From positions 4,152,501-4,216,500 of the forward strand of contig NC_069367.1 of assembly GCF_021730395.1 (NCBI RefSeq): a stretch of DNA of 64,000 bases, given 5' to 3'. This document shows positions 44,701 to 54,832 of this stretch, one piece after another (position 1 is the first letter of the stretch; each line of letters begins with the position of its first letter). Under the pieces are notes generated by a model, which was not told where the DNA came from, made no database searches, and saw only the letters and a program-made list of their open reading frames with translations. Source of the stretch: Mercenaria mercenaria. Taxonomy: Eukaryota > Mollusca > Bivalvia > Venerida > Veneridae. Made by a program: the position numbers and the translations under genes.

Positions 44701-47700
44701 AATTTAATAGGAGTCATTTGTTTGTCATGATCAACCACCCGACACAGTTTCGTGATTCTAGGACTAAGGGTTCTGAAGTTATCGTCAAGAAACTGTTTGA
44801 CTGTTCTGGATCACAGTGATCTTGACCTGCTGATCTCAAAATCGACAGAGATCATCTGCTGGTCATGACCAACCTCCTTATCAACTTTCAAGATCCTAGG
44901 CCCAAACATTCTTGAGATATCATCCGGAAACGGTATACCTGTTCTTCGTCAATGTGACCTTGACCTTTGACCTACTGACCTCAAAATCACTAGGGGTCAT
45001 CTGCTGGTCATGATCAACCTTTCTATTAAGTTTTGTGATTATAGGTCAAAGCGTTTACAAGTTATCGTCCAGAAACTGTTTAAATGTTCCATGTCACTGT
45101 GATCTTGACCTTTGACCTATTGATCTCAAATCGATAGAGGTCATTTGCTGGTCATGACCAGTCTCTTTAATAACATTTATAATCCTATGCCCAAGCATTC
45201 TTGAGATATCATCGGGAAACGGTATACATGTTCTTCGTCAATGTGACCTTAACCTTTGACCTACTGACCTCAAAAACACTAAGGGTCATCTGCTGGTCAT
45301 AATCAACCTTTCTATTAAGTTTTGTGATTACAGGTCAAAGTATTTACAAGTTATCGTCCAGAAACTGTTTAAATGTTACAGGTCACTGTGATCTTGACCT
45401 TTGACCTATTGATATCAAAATCGATAAAGGTCATTTGCTGGTCATGACCAGTCTCTCTAAACAACTTTCATAATCCTACGCCCAAGCATTCTTGAGTTAT
45501 CATCTGGAAACTGTAGACCTGTTCTTCGTCAATGTGACCTTGACCTTTGACCTACTGACCTCAAAATCAATAGAAGTCATTTGCTGGTCATGATCAATCT
45601 TTCTGTTAAGTTTCGAGATTCTAGGTCCAAGCGTTTCCAAATTATCGCCCAGAAACTGTTTAACTGTTCCCGGTCACTGTGACCTTGACCTTTGACCTAC
45701 TGACCTCAAAATCAATAAAAATCAATTTGCTGGTTATGAACAACTTCCCTATTTAATTTCATGATCCTAGGTTTAAGCGTTCTTGAGTTATCATCCTGAA
45801 ATTGATTGGTCAACATATTAAAAGACCGACAGACAGACCGGCCGACTTCTGAAAAACAATATACTCATCCTTCTTAGAACGGGGGCATAAAAATAGGGTG
45901 TCACAACTAATTAGCATGTCCTTTACTACTTACAACATCATTTTTTGGAAAGATAGCTGAACAAAACTATTCAAAAATCAAACTTTAAATGTACCATTAT
46001 AAGTGTTGTCCGATTTTTCTATAATTTTACAAAGTAAAGGGCCGTAACTCTCATATATGCTCATCTATTTCGTTTCTTAGCACCCAGACTGATTAATAAT
46101 TTCCTCCGACATACATTTCGCATAAAATGATGGGACATTTGTATTTCATAAAAAAGTATATGGTGGGTGTTGTATACTAATACCTTTTTAAAAATGATTT
46201 CAAGGGGCATAACTCTGACCCTTATTATTTACCATAAAAGGCTTGGTTGAGGTGGGTTCTACATCTAAAATGTTTCGTTATAGATAATAGTATTGTATCA
46301 GATAAAGATCCAAACTCTTCTAAAAAGTGCACAATTCGGCCATATTTTCAGCCTTATAGCCTACACTATATCTAAATATCACCCTTTAACAAATATCTCC
46401 AGAACAATATATTTTCAGTGTCAACATAATTATATAAAGTATATTTGATTATGTGTTTTTTACCTCTTTACCAGTAGCAATGTTTTTTTTTTTTGTTTTT
46501 TACTGTGAAATAAACATATAAGTTTGTATTTTACTTAAATATTTACATAATTCATTAACATTAAATGAACCCAATAAATTTAAATTCAATAAATATATAT
46601 ATTTACTAAGATACAAATGCTTTAGAACAGATGTAATTAGTTAAGAAAAACTATTGTAAATATATTTTTGAGCATGTTGTTTATTTTGACCTATTTATAC
46701 ACATTCTTCAATTTTAATAACGATAAAACGCAAGTTTTGATCCTAGCGTGCAGAGAAATGGTTAAGTGTATTTTTAATCAGTTTGTAAACAGCAAACCTG
46801 AAATTGACATATTGATACATGAACATTTGATGAAAACCGACGTGAAGTTGGCAGTACAGGAGTAGGAGCAGAAGTGGCATCAATTTACTGCTACTACTTC
46901 TTGCAGTTACAGCAGTTAACTGCTTCTACTTTTTACATCAGTTAACTGTTTCTACTGCAAACAGTTATAGCAGTGAATTGCTACAATTGCAAGCAGTTAC
47001 AGCAAATAATGGACACTACTGCCAGTAGTTATAGCAATTAAATGCCCTTAAAAGATAACAGATATTATTGCCAGTAGTTATAGCAGTTAAATGTCGGTTT
47101 CGCTACTAGATGTTACTATTGACAGTAGTTACATTAGTTAACTGCCACTATTTCAAGCAGTTACAGCAGTTAACGGCTATTTCTGTCAGCAGTAACTGCA
47201 GTTGACTTCTACTTCTGGCAGCGGTAACAAGAGCTAACGACTTCTATTTACAGCAGTTACAGCAGTCAACGGCTACTACTACAAGCAGTAACAGCAGTTG
47301 ACAGCTACTACTGGCAGCAGCTTCAACAGCTAACGACTACTGTTACCAGCAGTTGCTACTACTGCCGACAGTAACAGCAGTTAACTGTTACTAATTCCAG
47401 CAGTTACATCAGTTAACGGTTACTATTGACAGCAGTTGTTACTACTGCCAGCAGGTACAGCAAGTAAGCTACTAAGTTCATCAGTTACAGCAGTTTACGG
47501 CTGCTATTGCAAGCAGTTTACGGCTACACTTGTTAGCAGCTGGTACTATTGCAAGCAGTTATCGGCTACTATTGGAAGCAGTCGGTACTATTGCAAAAAG
47601 TAACAGCAGCTAACGGCTACTTTTGCCGGCAGTTGCTACTACTTCCAGCAATTACAGCAATTTAAAACTGCCACAACTGCAAGCAGTTACAACAGTTAAC

Positions 47701-50700
47701 TGCTACCTCTGCCCGCAGTTTAAATTTGTACAGAGGTGTACAGCTTCTATTGCGCCCGTGAATGCGGAACGTTTCTTCTGTTGTTGTAGTCTAAACTGTG
47801 GTACAATGCTGCTGACTGATTATTGTAGAAATGTCATTTAATGATGAAATATTTACTCTTTTGGCTTTTTTCTAATTGCATAAATTGCATAAAGTACACT
47901 TTTTGAAAAGTGCAATTGTGAGTTTCCATGCTATAGCTACATTCGTCTATATACTCGTTAATGTTTATCATCATTTTTATTGGATGAAGTTTTTGACAGT
48001 ATTTTCAAATATCAGAGTACAGTCAGAGAATTTGATGAATAACTAACAGCAAAGCATAGATTCATTGAATACCTTTATTTTAATATTCATAAAGGTGGTG
48101 CAATAAATGTCAATTTGCCTGTAGATAATGGCAAGCATTAGATTAGCATTAGATTTACCAGGCGTTGCCATACATGTCGCTATTTTAGAATCACATGGTT
48201 TTGCCATCGTTACGTGATTTGTCTGGACGCAAGGATGATTATTGACAATATTCTCGCGCTGAGGTTGTACTTACGCGCTGAGGTTGTACTTACGCGCTTA
48301 GGTTGTACTTACGCGCTGAGGTTGTACTTGCGCGCTTAGTTTGTACTTACGCGCTGAGGTTGTAGGGGCTACTTACGCGCTGAAGTTCTACTTACAGTAA
48401 AAGCAATCTTGTACTTAAACTGTTAGCAGCGGTAGCCTTTAATCCTTGTTATGCTGAACATGATTGATTCTGCCCTTGCCAGTGCAGAATATGATCAGCC
48501 TGAACATCTATGCAGTCTGATCATGATCTGCACTGTTCGATATCAAGTCTAAAACGTTTTTGTATGCACCCTTTTTAAAAGTTAATAGTACTGTCCAAAT
48601 TAACGATAAACAGATTCATTATAGAAGATTAGAAGAGTAAGGGTTAAAACAGCTATAACTACTGGAAGTGTGATACTAACATAAGGTTTTTGCTCTTGCT
48701 GCAACTGCGATACTGCCAACTTCACACCGATTTAATAGAGATTTACTGACGTGGGTCTGGCACCTCTATTGTCTGATAAATGCATAGATTAGAGTTTTCA
48801 ATTAGGTGTTCCCTGTTGTTAACAATATAACATTATTTTGCGGAGTCATATTTTATAAATATGATAGATTCTAAAACGTCTTTACCTTGTCTTGTTTCAA
48901 CGTTCACCATTCTTGTTTCTAGCTGCTGAATTTCACCATTAGTTGTTTTCAAAGTTTTCGTATGATGGTCCGATATTTTATCTACTTTCTCTTGAAGCGT
49001 TTCTATAAAACATGAAGTTTGTTTCACAGTAGTTAATTAATACTTGAAAAAAGAATTACATTAAGCAATGCTAACCATTTGAAATGAAAGACAGTATGTT
49101 TAAGCATTAAAATACGGACGGAAAATTTACTGTTGCATATTTGTTATGTTTAGAATGTGCAGATGCCGAAACCTTATAAACATATTCGATGTAGTAATCA
49201 AATGACTCGCGATTCATGCTTTTAAATAAAAAAATATTTTTGTCATGTGGTATTTGTTTAAAAATGAAATATTAAAACGCCTTTACCTTGTCTTGATTGA
49301 ACGTTCCCAATTCTTGTTTTCAGCTGCTGAATTTTACCATTATTTGTATTCAAAGTTTTAGTGTGAATGTCCGATTTCTCCTTAAGCGTTGCTAAAACAT
49401 GAAATTTATTTCACAATGATTAATTATTACTTAATATAAAAACAATAATTACTCCGTTTGGAATGAAAGACCATACTGTTTAAGTATTAACATGCGAGCG
49501 GATGTTTTTGCTGTAGTATATTGGATATATTTAGAATATGCAGAGGCCGAAACTTTCTAAAGTAACTGACCCGCTTTCAAGCCTTGCCAGTTCATACTGT
49601 TAAATAAAATAGTTTTGTGCGGCGGTATTTTATACAAAAATGAAAGACTCGAAAACGTCTTTACCTTGTCTTGTTTCAACGTTCACCATTCTTGTTTCTA
49701 GTTGCTGAATTTCACCATTAGTTGTTTTCAAAGTTTTCGTATAATTGTCCGATATTTTATTTACTTTCTCTTGAAGCGTTTCTATAAAACATGAAGTTTG
49801 TTTCACAGTAGTTAATTAATACTTGAAAAAAGAATTACATTAAGCAATGCTAACCATTTGAAATGAAAGACAGTATGTTTAAGCATTAAAATACGGACGG
49901 AAAACTTTACTGTTGCATATTTGTTATGTTTAGAATGTGCAGAGGCCGAAACCTTATAAACATATTTGATGTAGTAATCAAATGACCCGCAATTCATGCT
50001 GTTAAATAAAAATATTTTTGTCATGCGGTTGTTGACTTAAAAATGTAATATTTAAACGCCTTTACCTTGTCTTGATTGAACTTTCCCAATTCTTGTTTTC
50101 AGCTGCTGAATTTTACCATTATTTGTATTCAAAGTTTTTGTGTGAATGTCCGATTTCTCCTTAAGCATCGCTAAAACATGAATAAAATAGTTTTGTGCGG
50201 CGGTATTTCATACAAAAATGAAAGACTCGAAAACGTCTTTACCTTGTCTTGTTTCAACGTTCACCATTCTTGTTCCTAGTTGCTGAATTTCACCATTAGT
50301 TGTTTTCAAAGTTTTCGTGCAATGGTCCGTTTCTTTATCTACTTTCTTTTGAAGCGTTTCTGAAATAAACACGAAATTTATTTCACAGTTACTGTAGTTA
50401 ATTACTAGTATCACTTTAAAAAAGGTAAGGCTTACTGTTTGAAATGAAAGACAATAATGCTTAGGCATTTACATGCGGACGGGTAATTTTTATTTTTAGT
50501 ATAGTCGATATATTTAGAATGTGCAAAGGCTGAAACCTACATGGTCTATGTAGTAAGCAAATGACCCGCGAATCATGCTGTTACATGTAAATAAAAAAAA
50601 TTTTTTTCTGGCGATATTTGATATAAAAATGAAATAATAAAACACTCGCCGTTTTTACCTTGTCTTGATTCAACGTTCACAATTTTGGTTTTCAGTTGCT

Positions 50701-51493
50701 GAATTGCACCATTAGCATCGTTCAAAGTTTTCCTGTAATGGTCTGTTTTTCCTTGAAGAGTTTTTAGTTTTCGTTCAGTTTCATTAGCAGATGTTACGAT
50801 TTCTTGTTTTAAGTTTAAAAAGGTATCATTCATGTAACTAGAGTAATCTGTCAGCGCAACACTTAAAGTTTTTTCAGTGACTTTTAAAATCATGTCAAAT
50901 GAGGAAATTTGTGAAGCATTCAATGATGACATTTGCAATTTCACCTCGTTTGTGAAATTTGACAGTTTCTCGTCATACGAATTTTCATTGTTCAAGGTAC
51001 TATTTTCTAGTTTTGCTATCCGGTTGTTCTGTTTTTGCACCTCATTTTCAATACTTGCTACTCCATTAGCCTTGTTTTTGACGGTTTCTTCTAATTTCGA
51101 AATTCTGTCAGCCTGCCTTTTTATCTTGTTGTTGGCTTTTTCTAAACTGGAGATTTTGTTGTCCACTTTCTTTTCAATCCTGTTGGTGGTTTCTCCTAGA
51201 TTCGTTATTCTGTCAGCCTGCTTTTCTACCATGTTGATGGCTTCTTCTAACATGACTATTTTGTCCGCTTGCTTTTCCATCTTGTTGCTGATTTCGTCTA
51301 TGTCAGCCTGATGTATCATATTACCAACTGCCACATCTAAACTATGCCTTAGTTCTCTCTGTTCCTTCATAACCTTATCTAGTCTGGAAAATATTTCAAA
51401 TACAACATCAGAATCCAATTCATATGCGTATCCTGGCATGAAGACTATGCACGTAACGCATACTAACACTGATCTCATTCGTTTAATATCCAT
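41388..51493 (-). CDS. Secreted coiled-coil C1q-domain protein with amplified mini-exons, gene 4
   Basis: Join of 51493-50659, 50359-50243, 50170-50066, 49781-49665, 49391-49287, 49002-48886 and 41797-41388, giving 601 residues if all exons are used. Signal peptide 1-23 (SVLVCVTCIVFMPGYA). Coiled coil ~30-278, with fewer copies of the MEKQADKI-type repeat than gene 3. Five mini-exons (39, 35, 39, 35, 39 residues) lengthen the stalk. The C1q domain covers ~467-601, with the signature F-x5-N-x4-F-x6-F-x5-G-x-Y-x-F intact. Every junction is phase 1 at a glycine codon, so exon number can vary freely. An in-frame ATG five codons upstream (51508) is possible, but the start used here aligns with gene 3. 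The 7-kb last intron contains a 4.15-kb insertion, a degenerate repeat and a 19-bp array. Extracellular; ligand unknown. Confidence 0.8.
43496..44480 (-). mobile_element. 5'-truncated LINE, reverse-transcriptase C-terminal part
   Basis: The minus-strand frame 44461-43841 encodes the region after the RT catalytic core: KWRMGFNVDKCHIM, ATYLGVELSSNLSWSPHI, KASQNLGFLKRN, YKSIVRPSSEYCASVWDPY and ENVQKRAPRFV, characteristic of CR1/Jockey-like non-LTR elements. A frameshift near 43845 separates it from the usual C-terminal ending (FPRTIVERNSLP), which stops near 43750. A gatgatgatgatg tail at ~43496 looks like the 3' end. The endonuclease and RT core are missing because of 5' truncation at ~44480. 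Dead copy, nested in the 4.15-kb element. Confidence 0.85.
44487..45812 (+). repeat. ~145-bp tandem array, nine diverged units, rich in DR1 motifs
   Basis: Units carry gtcactgtgaccttgacctt, tgacctactgacctcaaaat, tctgctggtcatgatcaac, aagtttcgtgattctaggtc and ttatcgtccagaaactgttt. Equivalent positions at ~44678, 44823, 44961, 45106, 45250, 45395, 45541 and 45686 show periods of 138-146 bp. Neighbours alternate between two subtypes (tactgacctc and tattgatctc). It is followed by accgacagacagaccggccg at ~45830. It directly abuts the 5' truncation point of the LINE. Confidence 0.85.
46866..47720. repeat. Degenerate repeat of CAGTTAACTGCTACTACTGC type
   Basis: About 850 bp composed almost only of variations on gcagttacagcagttaac and ggctactattgcaagcag. 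Unit length is irregular (roughly 25-50 bp) and copies are diverged, so it is an old, internally rearranged minisatellite. The core gttaac and cagttaactg are palindromic. No counterpart in segment A. Confidence 0.8.
48256..48391. repeat. 19-bp tandem repeat, about seven copies
   Basis: Units gcgctgaggttgtacttac begin at 48256 and 48275, and continue with substitutions and a 7-bp insertion in a late unit. Segment A holds a single equivalent (gtggaggttgtacttac at 27451), broken off by the SINE. Confidence 0.85.
48413..48645 (+). repeat. Dispersed repeat shared by segments A and B, copy B
   Basis: gcggtagcctttaatccttg, tgatcagcctgaacatctat and ctgatcatgatctgcactgt align with 27499-27735. The right end gagtaagggttaaaac is better kept here. 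Confidence 0.6.
48886..49002 (-). CDS. Gene 4 mini-exon 5 (117-bp type)
   Basis: Encodes ETLQEKVDKISDHHTKTLKT, ending LETRMVNVETRQG. Phase 1 both sides, donor caag|gtaaag. It is the last stalk exon before the 7-kb intron and the C1q exon. Confidence 0.78.
49287..49391 (-). CDS. Gene 4 mini-exon 4 (105-bp type)
   Basis: Encodes LKEKSDIHTKTLNTNNGKIQ, ending LKTRIGNVQSRQG-like residues. Phase 1 both sides. Nearly identical to mini-exon 2, 779 bp away. Confidence 0.76.
49665..49781 (-). CDS. Gene 4 mini-exon 3 (117-bp type)
   Basis: Same product as mini-exon 5 with few changes (KVNKISDNYTKTLK). Acceptor ttatag, donor caag|gtaaag, phase 1 both sides. Confidence 0.77.
50066..50170 (-). CDS. Gene 4 mini-exon 2 (105-bp type)
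   Basis: Encodes MLKEKSDIHTKTLNTNNGKI, ending LKTRIGKVQSRQG. Its upstream intron is only 72 bp after a 201-bp deletion but keeps good splice sites, so the exon should still be usable. Confidence 0.72.
50243..50359 (-). CDS. Gene 4 mini-exon 1 (117-bp type)
   Basis: Encodes ETLQKKVDKETDHCTKTLKT, ending LGTRMVNVETRQG. It has a cysteine (DHC) not found in the other copies, which could allow inter-chain disulphide bonding. Phase 1 both sides. Confidence 0.77.
50659..51493 (-). CDS. Gene 4, exon 1 (signal peptide and coiled coil)
   Basis: 835 bp ending at acaag|gtaaaaac in phase 1. The signal peptide is collinear with gene 3, then EQRELRHSLDVAVGN, NKMEKQADKIVMLEEAINMV and three or four related repeats, a middle part, and a last block (HYRKTLNDANGAIQQLKTKI) that resembles the mini-exon product. 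About half the length of gene 3 exon 1, mainly through fewer 34-residue repeats. Confidence 0.82.
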
Positions 51494-51529
51494 ACTAGCC
51501 AAAACCATATGTATAGTAATCAGAATTTT

Positions 51530-51551
51530 TTCATGAAAGTGACTTCAGCTG
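51530..51551 (-). promoter_or_regulatory. Conserved 5' flank of gene 4
   Basis: tcatgaaagtgacttcagct matches gene 3 at 30757 with a single change, placed ~40-60 bp from the start codon in both. 5' UTR or core promoter. Confidence 0.35.
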
Positions 51552-53629
51552 CAGTAATCAATATTTTCAGCATACACAGTTTAAATATCATAACGTTGAT
51601 AATATGATGTAATCACCTACTTAGACATTAATAAGCGCCTCCTATTTCCGTAGCTCTGCTCAGGGGCGTAGAAGGAGATATTAAGTATTGAAGTGATTTA
51701 TTTGTGCATGTTCTGGTTGAATGAAACATCCTGAATAAACCCGTAAATAAATAAAGTTTTAAGAAACGTCAAGACAGAGAGAGCTAATTTGTTATATTAT
51801 ACATAGTAGCTTATCACATGACATTTTCAGTCAGCCAATTAAATCGTTTATATGGCGATCACGCGATTAAGATTGGTTATAGGACACTAAAGTTTGAGAT
51901 TAAATGACCCAAACAGCCTACTTACTGAAATCGCTATGTTTAATCTTCAAACTTTCGTTGACACATGAGGTGTCATTTCCCCTGTCTGTCAAATAGCCTT
52001 CCAGACATGAAAAAGAAACATTTCTATATGAACATGTCCGTTCAATTTCTTTATTTCCATTCAGAGACAATCGCTCTCAACTGTGCATGGAATTAAGTAC
52101 TTAGTGAATTTCCAACTAGTACATACTTCACTAAATTGCTAATTTCAGAATTAGGGGTATATAGCAAGGCAGCTATAAAATGCTTAAATTGCACAGAAAA
52201 CATTACCTTTCAAGATTTTAAAGATATTTTCATGATTCAAGGCAGCACATTTTTAACCAATCATCAGTCTCTTTCAATGTTACGGGGTTCACTTTTTCTG
52301 ACCGGAGGCCGACACTGATTTCATCTTCACTTCCTGTTTATATCGGAGGTGAAGGTCATTTAACAGCTGAATAAAACTATACATCTTGAGTGGTGGATGA
52401 AATATTCCACAAGTTTCCGAATAGAATAGAAAATATGTGCAGTATTGTTAGAGAGTATAATCTGTTGCAAAAAAAAAAACAAACAAAGACAAATATCAAA
52501 CAGGGAATGCCACGCACCAAAAACGTAGCCTCCCCAAAACGAAACCCACAGCAGACTCCTGTCGAAATAGCTTGTTAAACGTTATACGTCTGAACCGACT
52601 CTGATACTCTAAAACTGGAGTGACCAGTCAACTCGTCACCCTGTCAAATCGAATCCTTTGACGATTTCAAAAATGGTCATCTCGCCCCCCCTCTATTTCC
52701 TCTTTTCGGCCCCTCATTTTTAGTCTTACGTTTTTGTAAAAGTTTCCTGGATTATGATTAATTTAATTACGATGTAAAATATGTGTTCTGTAAAATGTAT
52801 TTTATATATAAATCTGAAAACTTTACTTTAACAACTACATTTTGTTTTGTTTTATAAATACCCGCTCATATGTAAAAGTGTAGAGTGCATTCACGTTTCG
52901 TAGCTTAAAGTGTGCATTGACTAATCCGGCCTTGTATCTTTTATAAAAACACTTCTTGTTTTCAACCAATCGAAAGCCGGTTTTCAATAACAACAATTGA
53001 CCAAATATGAGAAACATAGGAAACTATCAAAGGAAGGAGAACCTGTCCAGTTAGCCCACAATTGTGCCATATTCCGTACCGTACTTCCTACCACTAGCAT
53101 AATTACTACAGTCTGAAAAGAAAATTATGTAAAGATCAAAGAGCAAGTCAGTTACTACACTAGGAAAATTGTGAGATATTTGTGGTGAAATTTGTCAACA
53201 AACAGACGATTGTTTTTTTTTTAAAGTCAAAACCTACCGGATTTTTACAAGGTAAAACATGTTGAAAAAGCTAGTGCTACAAAGAGCACAATCTCTGCTA
53301 TCCATATATATGCGTTAATATATCTAGAAATATTGGGAAATCAAAGAAAACAATTCCAGGACTGTTAGATGCGTAACTGTGTTATCATTCATAGCATTTA
53401 ACTTACTTTTCCTTTGCATTGATATAACATAGATAGATTATGGATTGACAAATGGTGGTCACACAACAATTTCACTCTAAAACAGATTGTTTCCCTTGTA
53501 TAAAGAGGGCTTAGGGTAAGTCTCTACGATATGCAATAAAAAAAACAAAACAAAAAAAAACCAACAAATTGCTTTACTCTTAATACATTACAATATCACT
53601 GAGGGAAACATCACCAGGAAACTAATATA
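51552..53629. other. Upstream flank of gene 4, no further gene
   Basis: Partly collinear with 30800-32700. No protein-like frame. An A-rich run lies near 52470. Confidence 0.4.
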
Positions 53630-54010
53630 TGATTGCTCTACAGAAGATTCTGCAGCTCTGCAAAGGTTGATTTACTGTTAGGTTTATCTAATTATGACTA
53701 GTCTAGGAGTGTTTGCTCTGTGGAAGATGCCGCTCTGCGAAGGTTATTTTTCTATGAGGTTTATCTAATAATGTCCCTGTTTAGGAGTATGAGTTTTAAG
53801 GAAGATGATGCTCAGCGGACTCCGAGGTTATTTTTATGAGTTTATCTAATAATGACCCAGTTTGTGAGTGTTTGATCTACCGAACATTCTGCTCAGCAAA
53901 GGTTAATTTTCTATGACGTCCATCTAATATTAATCCTGATTAGGGGCATTTGTTCTGTCGAAGTTGCTGCTGTGTAAATGTTTATATTCTCTGACGATTA
54001 TCTTATAACT
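53630..54010. repeat. Diverged ~80-bp tandem repeat, about five copies
   Basis: Units carry gctctgcaaaggttgattt or tctgcgaaggttatttttct, then ggtttatctaataatg and aggagtgtttgctctgt. Starts near 53662, 53740, 53823, 53899 and 53977. Confidence 0.6.
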
Positions 54011-54669
54011 GTATACGACTATGAAATGTTCTTATCCACTTAAGCACACTTGAAATATTTACTTGCTACTAAGTCGGTTAATTGCAAAATCTTTTCTTAA
54101 ATCACATGCTTTACTTAACTTGAAGGCGTGTTTCATGTTTTAAAAATAAAGTACGATTTATTTTAAGAATAAAGTACGACCTATTTTATTATCACAGCAG
54201 CGTTGTTTGTGCCGTGTGGCGGCCGTAAAAAGTCTCCCCTTACATTCAATCAGGGCTGTTATATTTCGATCTTCTCAGATTGTTCAGCACGACTTTCATG
54301 TCGTGTTTTTGGTACTGTTTAGTTTCTCAACATGTCCATTTCGGCCTGGATGGTTCCAATACTTCCGCTTTCATAGCCTTGGGTATTGTATAATCACCCC
54401 TTGGATATGGTGCCTGCTTTTTAATTTTGTCTTTTGACAGTTCATGTGATAAGCAGGCTCCATAACCTCAGATCCCCTTTCTAAATTTCAGTTTGTTTAG
54501 TTCTGCCCAATGTTTTCTCGTTTGGGGCAAACCCTTTACTTTATATGGGGACCAAACGCCGCTCTTCATGGAATTACACGCCTCAACACGTGTATCATTG
54601 AAGGTTCCATGTTCACCGCCGTTTGAATACATCTGCAGATGTCTTTAAATTGCTTTTTGTACTTTTAAC

Positions 54670-54832
54670 ATGTGTAAATGTTGAGTTCTACTCAACCCGG
54701 GGCTAGAGGGCGTGGACGATAGCATATATTTCCACTACCGTTCATGAACAGGCTCAATCAAACCGAGCCTGCAACATTTTCGTTTTTGTCGTATTGGGCG
54801 ACCTGTGAAGTTTCCACTTTTATCTATTTTAA
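54670..54832 (-). repeat. Dispersed hairpin family, copy (inverted)
   Basis: caggctc (54749-54755) pairs perfectly with gagcctg (54765-54771). The flanks ggggctagagggcgtgg and cattttcgtttttgtcg align in reverse with 33970-34119. Confidence 0.65.

Larger units (their letters stand above)
42220..46366. mobile_element. 4.15-kb terminal-inverted-repeat insertion in the gene 4 intron
   Basis: Both ends carry gtgtaggctataag. Further inward, ccgaaagattgtgcac and attttagaagagttt recur in inverted orientation with a 13-bp offset, so the inverted repeat is ~45 bp. It sits on TA. Segment A has continuous sequence at the matching place (tgtctatttaattaa near 26260), which acts as an empty site. Inside are a LINE fragment and the 145-bp array. 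There is no transposase frame, so it is non-autonomous or was gutted. Confidence 0.7.
48886..50443 (-). repeat. 779-bp tandem duplication carrying mini-exon pairs
   Basis: 117-bp exons start at 49002 and 49781, and 105-bp exons at 49391 and 50170: both offsets are 779 bp. The introns between are also nearly identical (gaattacattaagcaatgct, aaagacagtatgtttaagca). The third unit, with its exon starting at 50359, is offset by 578 bp because its intron has lost 201 bp, which leaves a 72-bp intron between 50243 and 50170. Confidence 0.9.
40130..54170. repeat. Paralogous segment B (contains gene 4)
   Basis: Counterpart of 24530-33000 in the same orientation. It is longer because of the 4.15-kb insertion, the degenerate repeat at 46866-47720 and the mini-exon amplification. 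The distal anchor at the right is tcttatccacttaagcacac near 54030. Confidence 0.75.

Noticed and set aside
50877-51311. Plus-strand frame of 144 codons
   Set aside because: Antisense shadow of gene 4 exon 1, with the same artefactual repeat pattern as the frames opposite gene 3.
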